This document shows positions 1 through 57,508 of a stretch of 64,000 nt of DNA, in pieces. The DNA comes from Euglena gracilis. Lineage: Eukaryota > Euglenida > Euglenophyceae > Euglenales. Position 1 is the stretch's first letter, and every line of letters begins with the position of its first letter. The notes under the pieces are model-generated. The model was not told the DNA's origin and searched no databases. It saw only the letters and a program-made list of their open reading frames with translations. Where the stretch lies: assembly GCA_039621445.1 (NCBI GenBank), contig CP154956.1, positions 93,748,406-93,812,405 on the forward strand, given 5' to 3'. The translations under genes were made by a program, and so were the position numbers.

Positions 1-81
1 CCGACGGTCATGACCCCCCCCTTTGTGGCACCGGGACCTCCGCTGCCCTACCCGGAATCGCCCCGTTTCTATATCGAGTGC
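1..81 (+). CDS. Possible terminal exon of an upstream gene (partial)
   Basis: An open frame from base 1 reads as ordinary coding sequence with a Pro-rich start followed by SPRFYIEC. A GT follows at 82. An AG at about 139 is followed directly by an in-phase TGA, so a 58-base intron would end the protein. The product is not recognised. The exon is cut by the window edge, and the call rests only on codon-like composition and splice signals. Confidence 0.35.
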
Positions 82-139
82 GTCGCAACTGCGCGACGGC
101 CATTGCCCCTCTCTGCCGTGTCTCTTCATTGCAGTGAGA

Positions 140-1413
140 AGGGAGGTACCCCAGAGGTGCGGGGTCGGGCACCATTGTGGATGTCTCCGTGCCACACGTA
201 TTTTTCAAACAAGTTTTCGCCATTTTTTCTCTGACTGCAGGAAAGAGTCAAAAAAACCCAGGGGGTCCCCTGGGTTTTGGTCTGGGCCCAACTTTTTTTT
301 GCAGAAAGTTGTTAAAATAGCGAAAAATCGACTTTTCTTGTTCCTTGCAAACAAACCTGAAAAACTCGTACCCAGAAGTGCAACCCACCCGAGAAAGGAC
401 AAATACCTGATTGGAAAATGAGTGTCGATTTCCATCAGGCCATTTTCCTAATTCAGTCAAGAGTTGCCACCTCCCCAAAGAAAGTGCCCTCTCACCCTGG
501 GAAACTCTCCTCTGCACTCTTTTTTCTTTCACTGTTTCCCATGTCTGTTCCCCCTGACCTGTCTCCTAACAAAATTTTTTCGCCAAAAATGTTTTTTCCT
601 TCCAAGATGAAAGAACCATGGGCGCCATTTTCTGACAGTTTAGGCATGCACTCACCGATTGCCAGGGAATGAGTTTTGGGTGCCCCGCTCCTCCACTCAA
701 AAGTGGTGCTCGCCCTCTTTAGGGGGAAGGTCAACACAAGGGGCAGGGCCTCGGTTGGTTTGCAAAAAAATTGGTCTTTTTTAAGTGATGGGATGACCTC
801 AGCGTGGGAGAGATCCACCTGGTCTCTTTGCGTGTGTTTTTTTTTGCTTTTCCGGTGTGTTTTTTCCGAACACATACCCACCTCCCCTGGAAACTCTCCG
901 AGACCCTGTCAGGGTTCCGCCCGGGAAACTGTCAGGGTCCTTGGTATCGGCCAACCTGTCAGTTGAAAGTTTCCCGGGGCGGTACCGAGTTCTGCTGGCA
1001 AATGATTTCGACTCGGAAAAAACCCACATTTGGGACAGATTGTTCCTTGTGACCAGAGACTTTTTGTCACCTTTTAATCCCTTTTCATTTTTTTTTCTGG
1101 CGAACAAACTGCAGATTGCGTGCCTTTCTAATCAGCATGTTCCCAAAATTAAAAACGTCCTTTTCCCCCACTATTTTATTTGTGGAAACTGGACCACCCA
1201 CCCATACGAAACACAGATGCACGCGCACACACACCACCATATGTATGCACAGACAGGCGGACGGATGGACAAACGGACATTGACATGCAGACGCGCACCC
1301 CGCCACACCAACCAACACAACTGCGCGACCAACTGCATTATTCCAGTGCCACCCCCCCCCCCCCCCCCCCCACAGCCCTCCCCCCTCCCGCCACGCTGCC
1401 GCCCTGGCGTGGC
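140..1413. other. Intergenic region upstream of the kinase gene
   Basis: No convincing exon is seen. The stretch holds T-rich sequence, a copy of the CTGTCAGG dispersed repeat at about 875-985, a CA-rich segment near 1200-1330 and C-runs at about 1350-1390. The C/T-rich tract before 1415 could serve as the polypyrimidine tract of a trans-splice acceptor. Confidence 0.4.
875..985 (+). repeat. Dispersed family D (CTGTCAGG repeat)
   Basis: GGGAAACTGTCAGGGTCC and CAACCTGTCAG...GTTTCCCGGGG, partly self-complementary. Copies: 13330-13465, 28500-28770, 36690-36780, 42715-42890, 51175-51290, 51700-51780, 51935-52045. Confidence 0.75.
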
Positions 1414-1415
1414 AG

Positions 1416-46327
<44,912 letters not shown>

Positions 46328-47764
46328 CCTGTGTGACCCGCGTGTGACCTCGCCCTGGCTGCCTCAAGTGGAGTTAGGAATCCCCACTTCAGGAGTGGGC
46401 TCTGACGCTTTCCTTTTATTTATTATTTATGTATTTTTTTGCATGTTAAACCTCCCTCCCCTTGTCCCATCACGAGGATGAAAACATGAACCTCGTTTTG
46501 TCCAGTTGAGAGGTTCCAGGTGTATCCACAATTTCAAATGCTCTGCCTGCCTGGTCCACCATCATGGCAAATACCGAGAAACTCAATGTGTGTGTGTGTG
46601 TGTGTGCGTTTTCGAGGACAGTGTTTCTGTTTGAAAAGATTGTCCAGGGGTTCTATCCTTTCATGGCCAGCAGTGGTGAAGGTCCACAGTGTTTATTAGG
46701 ATTTAGAGAGTACCCCTCAACCGTTGTTTTTCCTGCACTCAAATGTTTACCACAGGACAAATCATGAATTGGAATGCTGGTTTGCCAACTTTTCCAGCTT
46801 GGTTTCTCCTGCACCGACAGCTCAGGCTGAGCTCAGGCTGCATGCCTACCACCATTTTTTTCTTTGCCCCTGAATAACATTTTTCCTTTAGGGGAAATCA
46901 TGAAGGAGAGAGCCCAAATGTTAGACGCCTGGCAATTCACAATTACATGTGATATTTGGTTCCCAAGTTAGCGACATATTTGCATCATTTTATGAAGCAG
47001 ATGCGAAACGTTTTATTCCCGACATTTATAAAGCAGCAAAGAAGCACTCTTGGTGTCATTTGAGGGTGGAAGAGTTGTCAATATATATCAAAATTTTAAT
47101 ACATCAACATTTCATTGCATTTCCTCCCCTTTTTTTTTCTAGATAATGACAATGTGTTTTTCAATCAAATCTTGAACTAAGGAGATGTGAACGAAATTTT
47201 GTTGTGCTTCTGAATTACAAGGGTTTATTGCAGTTCAATAGGGAAAAAAAGCAAGACGGCTGCTGAACACTCAACAAGTTTCCATCCCTGTTATCGTCAG
47301 CCTCAAAATTGTGCAAAAAGAATGCCAAACCTGATTTGGGGTTGATTTTGGGCACACCCTGCAACGTTTGATAAATGCACCGTTGACTCAAGGATGTGTC
47401 AACGACACACTGTGTCAAAATCACAGCACTTACCTGAAAAAAGCCACACAATGCCACAGAAGTGCGGGCAGGTCAAAAACTGCATTTCAAAAAAATGTGA
47501 AAAAGGATGCAAAAAACTGCAAAAACCCACAAAAAAGGTGTAATTTGATGAAAAATCACAATAAGAAGCAGCAATGTGGCGAACATTCCTAATTCTGATG
47601 TATGAAAAATTCCTGGTTTGGAGTGGCCGACAACAACCATCCCATAATCATCTACCAATCTTGATGTAAGAACATACGAGGAATCCTTTTCACCCAAGGT
47701 CGGATTTTTCGATCTTGGGGGACCTCGGGAATGTGAAAAAGTCCCCCACAAAAGAACCCCTCAC

Positions 47765-48060
47765 GTCCTCCCGGGCAGTCCATGAGGGGCAGGATTCTCT
47801 TTCTTTTTTCTCCATTAAGGACCGCCCCCACGTCCAATGGCCGAACTGGGGCTTGAACGGGGTCAATAATCAAATAGGCAGAAAAACACATTTTTTTGAC
47901 ATCTTTTCTGGTTTGGCAATGGTCCGGCCAAGAATCACAGTTTTCTCTCGATGTCAAACTGTTTTGTTCAAATGCAGCCATTTTCCACCATTATTCTGTG
48001 GATTTTTCGTTGGATGTACTGGGACAGCAGTTTTTTTTTCCAGTTTGCTAAGGACCACCT
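47765..48060 (+). repeat. Dispersed family A copy with box-B-like motif
   Basis: Contains GGGGCTTGAACGGGGTCAAT, close to an RNA polymerase III box B, between the two TTAAGGACC-type motifs. Confidence 0.65.
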
Positions 48061-49029
48061 GGCGTCCGCACACACGCAAACCTTGGGTTCCGAGCCAGAC
48101 TCCAAGTGAAAGAGTGGGTTCAGGTCAATTCTTTTCCTGCCATCAATCAAACAAATGAAGGGGCTCATGAGCAAGCCGGGTCCCATATTTGTGCAATGCG
48201 TTGTGTGAGTGTGGGTCATTTCCGCGCACCTGTGTTGCCTGCCCCCCTTCCCTTTTCTGACCCTCCTGCCCTACGCCGTCCTGCATGCAAATCTGTTGTA
48301 TAGTGTGCCTGTCCCGCACAAAAAGAATGGGCAGCCAGCTGGAACCAGGGTTTTTTTTTTTTAGTCTTGGACCTGGGGGGGGTAGGGTGGGTCTGGCCAA
48401 GCCCCCCCCCCCCCGGGTCCCCCCAGAGGGGGGTGGGATATACTTTTCGGCGCCAAAGGTGCCGAAAATTTTTGAAAAGGTGCCATTTTCAGCATTTTTC
48501 GTGATTTTTGGCCTTTTTGGGGAAAAGTGGGTTGGGTCCCCCGGGACCCCCCCCCCCCGGACTCTTAAAAAAAAAGCCTGGAACAGGGAAGCTTGGTTTT
48601 TCTACCATTTTGGCCAAATTGTATTTGCACAGTTGGACACCTGACGGAGACCAGGTTGCTCCTGGACTCGGGCATTTTTTTTGTTTCCAAACCAGGTTCT
48701 TTTGAACTTATAAGAACCCCCTCCCAGGGGGCAGGTGGAGGGTCTGAGAGTTCTGGGCAGGGTTCAATATTGGAATAGGAGTGGTGGGAGGCGCAGCAGG
48801 ATCAGCAGGAGTGCACGGGGTGAGCTGGGGGTCCGGAGCCCCCTCCTTCCACCTGCCATGGGGATGCACTCACATGCATGCACCACATGGCGCACTGTAT
48901 GCACCGCGTGAGAAGAATCATTCCCAATGTGCAATTTCCACAAATTTCTACCAAATTTGTAGTGGACTGTCATTCTTTTTTTTGCTGGTTTCCTGCAGAC
49001 AGCCACCTTGGGCTTTCTGTGGGGTTTTT

Positions 49030-49262
49030 TTTTACCATTTGGGGGTCACTTTTGGCCACTTTTGGCCATTTTTGGGCTGCGATTGGCAATTTAGACCACT
49101 TTTGGCTGTCTGTCTGCATTTTTAGTTCATTCACACCAATTTTTGGCTTCTTCTTGCCATTTTTTTGCGCATTCATAGCCATTTTTGGCCGCTTTCCCCT
49201 GCTTTTAGCCATTTTCTGACCGTTTTTTTGGCCTCTTTCGGCCATTTTGTGGCCACTTGCAC
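49030..49262 (-). repeat. Degenerate short repeat, reverse complement of the 30.6-kb array
   Basis: Repeated GGCCACTTTTGGCCATTTTT and variants, about 230 bp, downstream of the kinase gene. Confidence 0.75.
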
Positions 49263-51465
49263 AGATGCACGGATGCAGTGTGATGGCAAAACCAAGTGAT
49301 TTGGGACAAAAACAGCTTTGATGATCCAACTCACCCAACCTTGAAACCCAATGCGTGGGTTGGGTCGACCCCCTCCCCACACCCAACTAACAAGGTCCAT
49401 TGTCTTATGTAACAACAACAGTGACAAGGTCCTAGCTTATGTTATGTAACAGCAACAGCATTGAGGTGCCAGACCTCAAACAAGGTATCTTATGTTAACA
49501 AGGATTACACTTCTCCTGCGTATGCCAGCACTGTAGGTAACGTAATTGCCGAAGGCTGTCCTGCAAAATATGCGACAGGTGGGGGGCAGCCTTTATGTGC
49601 GTCATTTGGGGGGGGTCATGGACATAACTCCGTCACCTTGGGGTAGGGAGGTTAACCCCCCAAAATACAAGCAACCGGTTGCTTATATTGAGTTTCCGAA
49701 AATTGTCTCTGGAGGTTGCTTGTATTTCTGCTATTTTTATGTCGTTTTAATGAAAATCTTTTTATATCACCCAGTCAGCGGGGGGGGGGGTCAGCAGAAA
49801 ACTCACTTCAAAATTAAGAAATTATGCAATTTCACACGGTTGAGATGGTTTCACACATTTGACAACTGGTTTGACATGGTTGACATAGTTTCGCGTGGTT
49901 TCACAACTTTCACACATTTGAGACCCCCCAAATATGAACAACCTTCGGCCCATACGTGAAAATTTGTCAAGCACCTTTTGACCTTTTGGGGGGGATTCCA
50001 GATGAAGATCATTAGGAGATTATGGATACACAATTTGACACTGTGGAACTCATTGTTTTTGAATAAAAATGTTGGACAGTTGCAGCGGGTTAAACACCAT
50101 CAATTCCTCGTGCGTAACTTCCAAAACGATGACGCGAACGATCGGTGGTGCGGGTAGAATATAAGACATGCAAACTTGCACACCGAGGGGAGACAATCGT
50201 TCTCTTGTCAGAGGATGTATTCTACTGAACAGTACCCATTACCTGAAACTAGAATTTCTTCACCATGCAACAGTTACAAAGCTCATGTGATCCACAATGG
50301 TCGGTATGCACAAATGCGCATGCGAATTGCGTAGGAAAGCATGAATTTATAAGGGGTGTTAAAAAGAAGATACATTTACAAGCCACCGTCCTTCGTCGCA
50401 CAGTGCACATTCTTCCCAGCTGGGTTGTGGATGCTCCCCCGTTTTTTTTGACCTAACAGTTCCCAAATTGGCGTTTTTATCGGACCAAGCTGCTGTTTAG
50501 GTGGAGGGTGTTTCCCCCAACCCCTCTGCCTTGGACCAGGTCACCCCCCCACTTGCCTTTATATCAAACCTTGGTCCCAGGCCGGGGGTCCAGGTGTGGG
50601 TTTCGCCAGAAAATTGTTGTGCATCAGATGGGGGGGATCAAGCTCCGGGTTGAGTGGGTGGGGGGTAGCTCCCCCCCCCCCCGGGATTCAAGCCTGTTCC
50701 AAGTTGAAACTGCGTCATTTTTTTGTTCATTATCATTTTTTTTGAACTTATGATTACTTTGGCGCGTTTTTTAAAGATGGTATAAATTTTTTTAAAGGAT
50801 CGGCCTTAAGAAGCGCTCTCAAGAAGAAAGAGATAACTTTTTTTGACGCTTTTGGGTGAATGGCCAAATCCATTTCTGCCAAAACATGGCCATTTTCTTG
50901 GCCATTTTTCCTGTGGATTTTCATTGAATGACGCTGAAGGACAGCCCTGTTCTTGCAGCCCCCTTGTTCTGTTCCCTGTTGCCCTGTTCTTGCAGCCCCC
51001 CCCCCCCCCCTCAGGGCTTCCCATGCATCCCTGACCCCCCAAAATTTAGCTGGCTGCCGCCCACTGAGCAGTGGGTGGGCCCCTCCTTTTGCTTCCTGAC
51101 ATCGCTCGCGTAACCCCTTCCTTGCTTTTCCTTAGTTTCAATGCCTCCAGCGCCAGACCACAGGCCATAGATTCGTTTATCCCCTGGGAAACTGTCACCT
51201 AACTACTGTACTCGTTGATTTGTCACCATGGGGGCCTGTCACCTACCTCTGTACTCGCTGACCTGTCACTGTGGGGACCTGCCACACATTTCTCTCAAGA
51301 ATTTCGATGTTTCTCCCCAAGAACACATTTCTTGAAGGTGAAAAATTGAGGGAGCGCCACCACTTTTTTTTCAACAAAAAGTGGTGGCGAAGAAAAGTGT
51401 CCCCAGAGGGGTACCAAGTGAATCGATGCACTGGGCCACGCGCCTGCTCAGCTCTACCCAGCAAG

Positions 51466-51522
51466 GTGGAGGTGCGGGCCGCCGACCTGCCGCGGGCCCA
51501 CTGGGGCCCTCAGTTCCGGATG
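51466..51522 (+). CDS. Candidate exon of unidentified gene B
   Basis: GC-rich island after AGCAAG. In phase 0 it encodes VEVRAADLPRAHWGPQFR. No GT at the end. Product unknown. Confidence 0.45.
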
Positions 51523-52699
51523 GCTGGCATTTGTTTCTTGACGAGGCCACCCATTTGAAACTGCACGTTTCTTTGAACTGTTTTTAGCAATTGCGTTTTG
51601 CATCAAATCCGAAGGGGGGTCTTTTGGGGGGTATTTTTGGGACGTTTGCTGACAATTCTGGCAGAAAAGAGCTTTCCCCCCAACCTGGCCCCCCCCCCCC
51701 CCCCGGGAAATTGTCACACTTGGGAAACTGTCACCTAAGCCCCCATACTCGCTGACCTGTCACCTGACAATTTTTGCTTCAAATTTCGATGTTTCTCGAA
51801 AAAATGTATTTTTCTGGAGGTGAAAAATAGAGACCTCACTCCCAGAATTTTGACCACAAAATGTGAAAAAAAAATCGCCTCGTATTTCTGGGTCAGTGGG
51901 TGTTGAAAATTCATCCTTTTCCCTCTTACCCGGCCCTCCCAGAGAACTGTCACCGAAGCGTACTCGCTGACCTGTCATTATAGGGACTTGTCACCTACCT
52001 CTGCACTCACTGACTTGTCAGGTGACAGTTTTCCAGGGGAGGGGCACAGGATCGTCCAAAAATAGGTCCAAAAAGGAGGATTTTCTACAGTGAACAAGAA
52101 AATGTCTCGAAAACAACTTTTTTTTTAACACAGGGGTTGCTGTTTGCAGGCACGGCACTCAGGTTTCTTTTTAAGGACAGTCGCCCCCCCCCCCCCAGGT
52201 GGTGCTGTGGACCGGCATGGGGGGCAGGGCATTTCGACCCACCTGGGGGGGTCAGGTTTTAGCACCGGCCCAGTAATGGCCATTTTCAAAGGAAATTTAC
52301 CTGGGTCGGCAAGGCACCAGAGTCCTAAAACCCCAACCCCCCCCCCCCCCCCCATGGGCAGGAATCCCAGAGCACAGGCCACCCCTCTCCCCCTGGGGGT
52401 TGGTAAAAAGGAGCCTGACAGCACTCCTGGCGCACTGAGACCCCCCCCCTGTGTTGCTGGGTTGGTTCCCCGGGTTGGGGTTCATAGGTTCACAAGTTTT
52501 GGCCTGTTTTGATTTAGCGGGTCAAAAAAATCGAAAAAAATCGGTCGTTTTGGCCTGTATTGACTGGGCCGTTTTCGGCCATTTTTTTAGGTCAAAAAAT
52601 TCGAGAAAAATCAAAAACATTTTGTCCGAACCATGTTTTTTTGGCCTCCCAGACCTACACCTGTTTTCGAGCTGAAAATGAGCGTTTTCCGACCCCCCA

Positions 52700-52914
52700 C
52701 CCCCGTTTCCCCTGCCTGCACCCGCGCCTTCTGAGCCTCCCGAGCCGCCTCCCCCGCCTCCTCCCCCCACCTCGTCGCCAAGCAACCCCGCCCGGCGTCT
52801 GGTGGCGGATCCGGCTGGCCCGCCGTTGCCGCCTGCGGGGCCCTCGACGCCCCCCGCCCCACCTCTGACCTCGGCCCCTCCTGGCTGGGTCGCCAAGCAG
52901 CGAGGCAGGGAACG
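52700..52914 (+). CDS. Candidate exon of gene B, Pro-rich
   Basis: The frame reads PLPAPAPSEPPEPPPPPPPT, then SNPARRLVADPAGPPLPPAG and later GWVAKQRGRERW before a GTGGGC donor at 52915. A Pro-rich linker followed by a basic segment. The antisense frame is open for 288 codons only because it reads as Gly-rich. Confidence 0.5.
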
Positions 52915-55699
52915 GTGGGCAGGGCTGTGCAGGAATCCCCGCAACCCTGTGAGTGATGACTCCCGCCACCAGGCCTTCCCGTATATCTGGAGGTGCCAGC
53001 TTTTAGGTAAAGAATTGCCTTCCGCGCCTGAGGTGCCAAATGATTTCCTTTGCGCGGGTGAAGGGGGTGGTCGACCCACCCCCCACCTCAACCTTCCAGA
53101 GCCCCACAGTCGAAATGATAACCACGTTTTCTTCCAATACCCCTGAGTTCCAGCAATTTGCCCGCAATTATTTTTCCTTTTCTGCATGGTTTCGCATGAA
53201 CTTGAAAATAGAAGGTGCAATGAGTTCCGGCCATTCCACAAGGCAAGGTGGTTCACAAGGTTAGGAGGGGAACACAAGTGCATATGCTTGCATTTCTCCC
53301 TGTTTTGGCCAATTTCGGCATTTTTTGAGTTCTGCTGGGCAGAAATTTCGATATAAATAATTTGCATTAGTGCAAAAGCTTTTGTCAAAATTTGTCATTT
53401 TTTGCAGTTTTGGCCAACAATTTCCATATTTTTGGAATCGGTATGCTCCCAAAATTACAAAAATCATTTGTTTGACTTTTTCATTGGATGCAGTGTGAAT
53501 GATGGTTCAAAACATTCACCGATGTTGCTAAAAAAATGAAATAGTATTCTGGAGGAGGTGAAAAATATTACCCTTCAGCCAGGGAATTTCTTAAGCCGGA
53601 GGGTACCCTACCCCCCCGGGGGGGTCCAGCCAGCCAGCAGCTCAAATCCACCAGCAGCCCAAATACGGGCTGGGAGCCCCCCCCGGGGGGGTCGAGTGAA
53701 ATAAAGTCGGGTCCAGCCCGGCCAGAGGCCGGGCCAGCCGGCCGAAGGCCGGGCCAGCCAACTGGGCTGCCCGGCTCACCTGTCCCTGCATTTTTTCCCC
53801 TCATCACAGCTTCCTGCTTCACAGCACCCCAGCCTTGCACTAGCTCCATCCATCAAAATGCCGAGAAGGCAAAAATGTTTTAGACAATTTTGTTTTTCAT
53901 CGACCCAGCCCAGCCCAGCCCCCTCCGGCCCCGGACCCCCCCCCTCCCAATCCCCCCCGGGGGTCCAACCAGCAGCTCCTTTCCAGCCAGCAGCCTTTTT
54001 GCCAGCCAGAGGCTGGACCCCCCCCCGGGTCTTTAAGAAATTCCCGGCCTCCAGCAGAAAAGTCTGCTTTCCCAATATCAATTTCCACAAATTTCCCAAA
54101 ATGCCTCCGATATCAAAAACGGCCAAAGGGTTTTCTCAAAGCCAGTCGACTCCTGCACATTCGCAGGGTGAGCGCAGGAGGTCAGCACCGGCCTGGACAG
54201 ACGCCCCGCAGCACTCCGACCGGGGGGGGGGGGGTGTGTGCCTTTCGGTTGAATAAGCGGCCCAGTCTGGCACCCCAATCCCACCGTTGACGGATATCCA
54301 CTTGCCACTCACGCTCACCTCCACACCCCCCTTGTGCGGAGGTGAGATTGCGGCTTGCACTGTCCCCATGGTGTAATCCTGACCGACGCCGCCTCCACCA
54401 CTGCGGGTTGTGTTTGGCTGGCCAGCGGTGGCGTTGGCTTTGCCGTGGCGTCATCTGTGTGTAAGCAGGTTTTGCCGGAATGCGCGCCACGTGATTTCGT
54501 GCAAAATCACATGATATGAGGCAAATGTTTTCCAGTGCCTCTCCACCCGCAACAGGTTTCCAAATTTCGTTTTTCTGTATGAAAGTGTGAAGTTCTTTTT
54601 TACTTTGGCGAACTGTCTGAGGGGCCATCCATACCACGTCTGCTTAGAAACACCACAGCCTTGTGTCAGAGCCTGTGTCCATCAACTGCCAGGTTCCTGC
54701 CTGGAAAAGTCTCAGGCTCCCCAGAAATGTCTGGATCCCCAGCCACTGCCACACAGCAGTTTCCCCTGGGGGGGGGGTTCCTTGACACAGCTGGCTCCCA
54801 GCAACTTCTGTCAACCCTTCTTTCCTCCTTCCTTCACAAGCACCCCATCCCGCCTCTATTCTCTGCCATCAATGTCCATTCTGTCTAGGTATGGCCTGGA
54901 TGCTGCTCCCAAGATATTTTCAGTGGAAGCCACTTCATCAAAGCTGGTTGGCATCTGCTTTTTCGCCCCAAAAAGGAATCTTCAGCCCAAAATTTTTGCG
55001 CGCATTGTCTTGCGTTTTGTGCTGCAGATTTATCTCGTGCACACCGTCATATGCTTTGGGGGGCAGCGCAGCATTCTGTGGTTTCTGTGGCCCAAGTCAG
55101 ACTTTGCTCAAACAAGGGACGCTCTGGCACGCATTTGTGTTGTCTTGCTTCGCACAGGTTTTCTGTGTTTGTTCAAATTGCTACTCTGAAAGGCGAGGCA
55201 GGTCTTTTCGCAAGAAAAAATCTGGTCCCAACACAATCAATGAGAAATCCACAGGACAAATGGACAAAAAAATTTCATGGGTTGAGTTTGTTGAAAAGTT
55301 ATGTCTGGCATTCTTGTACTGTCAACTATCCACCCAAAGCGTCAAAAAAACGGGTTTCCAACTTTTTTTTCTAGATTGGCCGCCCCTTTGGGTAAGGGTG
55401 GTCCTCAACAGGGTGGTACTTGAAAAGAACAACAACAACATTGAATCACGTCCCTTGCGGAACCGCCCACAGGGAGGAAAGTGGCCAAAATGGACAGCTG
55501 AGACAAAAAAAGTGACTCTGGCAATGTGTGCAGTGATGCATTTTGAAGGGGGAAACTCCGTCCCTCGGCCTTTCTCAGTGAGAGTTCGATGGGATGTTCC
55601 GCTGGAAAGGGCGCCCTCCGGTCGATAGGGTACACTCCCCACCGCTGCGCGCTTGCATTTGTCTGAGTTAAATCCAAGGAGGGTGATGTGGTGACCTGT

Positions 55700-56010
55700 G
55701 TTCAGGCAGTCCACAAGGGACGGGAAGTTTGTTTCTTTTTCCCTTTAAGGACCACCCCTTGAGAACTGCCCTTAGTCCTACGGGATGGGGGGTCAAAAAT
55801 GAAAAAAAGTCAAAAAATGCATTTTTGACGTTTTGGGTGGATGGGCGATGATCCAAGGAACCCAGAAATCACTTTTTTTTTTGCCGAAGTCGAGCGTCTT
55901 TTTTTGCCAGAAAAAAATATCGCCATTTTTTTCGTCCATTTTTCTTGTGGGTTTTTCACTGAATGTGCTGGGATGGGATTTTTTTCCGTTAAGGACCGTC
56001 CTCCTGTGTT
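55700..56010 (+). repeat. Dispersed family A (SINE candidate), best full copy
   Basis: Order: CCA.AAGGGACGGGA, T-run, TTAAGGACC.CCCC, ATGGGCGATGATCCAAGG, CACTTTTTTTTTTGCC, TTTTTC.TGTGG.TTTTTC, then the head motif again. Other copies or parts: 7140-7330, 12720-12900, 13085-13290, 20440-20530, 47765-48060, 50790-50935, 57830-57975, 58320-58560. Some copies carry a box-B-like GGGATCGAACGGGGTCAA. Confidence 0.7.
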
Positions 56011-56439
56011 TGTCCTCAATGGGACGGCATGAGCAGAATCCAGGGGCTGAAGCACCTCGGGGTTCCACAGGGGAGCAGTCCATGCCGGGGCGCCGGAGCT
56101 GCACACACATGCCGCCTCTCCTTCCCCCTGACCTGGTCCATTTCCTCCTGAATCCTTGTTGGGCTCATGCATTCTGGAGTTCTCTCCTTGTGGAGGGCAG
56201 ACGATGGGTGAGCCTCAAGACGGGAATGGGAAAATGGGCAGTGGAACTGTTGTGGAGAAAAGGCATGAGGAAAATTTATGTGAAGTCGAAACGATTGGGG
56301 AATAAGAAAGACGATCTCGTTTGCCAAGATGTGATGAAGTCATCTCTTCTTGGTGTGTGGCATATCGAGTCGACATCCAGTCCATCAATGAACTGGGCTG
56401 TTGGAGTCAACAAATTGCTTTGGCGCGAATGCATGCACG

Positions 56440-56825
<386 letters not shown>

Positions 56826-56930
56826 GACACCCAACACAACGCAAAAAAATCCTGCAAGTTTATGGTGTTTTCTGCATTCCATTTGAAGTGGATTAAATGC
56901 TCACACCGTGCATAATCTGCATATATATAC

Positions 56931-56964
<34 letters not shown>

Positions 56965-57407
56965 CTCTTTATTTTTCATCACAAGGAAAACCAGATAAAT
57001 TGGCAGTTGTTCCATGCTCGTCCCTTGGACACCTATCTGGTTTTTGATGGCGCTAAGCTCTTTGTAGGAAAAATGTTAACAAAGTATTTAGTAATCATTT
57101 CATACAATTTAGTAATTTATAAGTTTGTTAATTTAGTGGGTTTGGCAGTTGAGGAAGTAATTTCGTGATAGCAATAGTAATATTTAGTTTAATTTAGTTT
57201 AAAATTTAAGATTAAATTTATTTTAATTTCGTTTATTTCTTATTTTATTTAAAATGGAAGTAATTTAGCAAAGTTAACAATGATTTAATAAAAGAGGGGG
57301 GGGTAATGAGGTGTGACCACCTAAATCAGAAAGTACACAATGGCATTTTGGACATGCAAGTCTGCATGTCTGTCTGCATGTCTGCTCCATCCATTGCTGC
57401 CTTTCTT

Positions 57408-57508
57408 GCAGAATTCCTGTTTTCCCCATCACCATGCAAACCGCCGACAGCCAAGTTGCATTGGACCGCGCCTTTGAGCTGCTTAGCCCCCGCCTTTGCC
57501 TCCATCGT
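57408..57508 (+). CDS. Candidate first exon of gene B or a separate gene
   Basis: AG at 57409-57410 after a pyrimidine-rich tract; ATG at 57434. The frame reads MQTADSQVALDRAFELLSPR then LCLHR before GT at about 57502, with TGA just after. The helical, charged start looks coding. Whether 51.5-52.7 kb exons belong to the same gene is open. Confidence 0.4.

Larger units (their letters stand above)
46328..51465 (+). other. Region downstream of the kinase gene with no recognised gene
   Basis: Holds the probable 3' end of the kinase transcript, dispersed repeat copies (A at 47765, B at 48340) and the inverted GGCCACTTTT array at 49030. A 63-codon frame at 50265-50456 follows an AG and the leader AATTTCTTCACC but shows no familiar motif. 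Confidence 0.4.

Noticed and set aside
52522-53388. Longest uninterrupted minus-strand frame, 288 codons
   Set aside because: It is the antisense of a Pro-rich + strand exon (Gly-rich run) and of repeats. No start context, no domain, and it runs through intron-like T-rich DNA.
54167-54220. Exon candidate after TTCGCAG
   Set aside because: Two frames are equally plausible, there is no clear donor, and neither phase matches the 52.7-kb exon with certainty.
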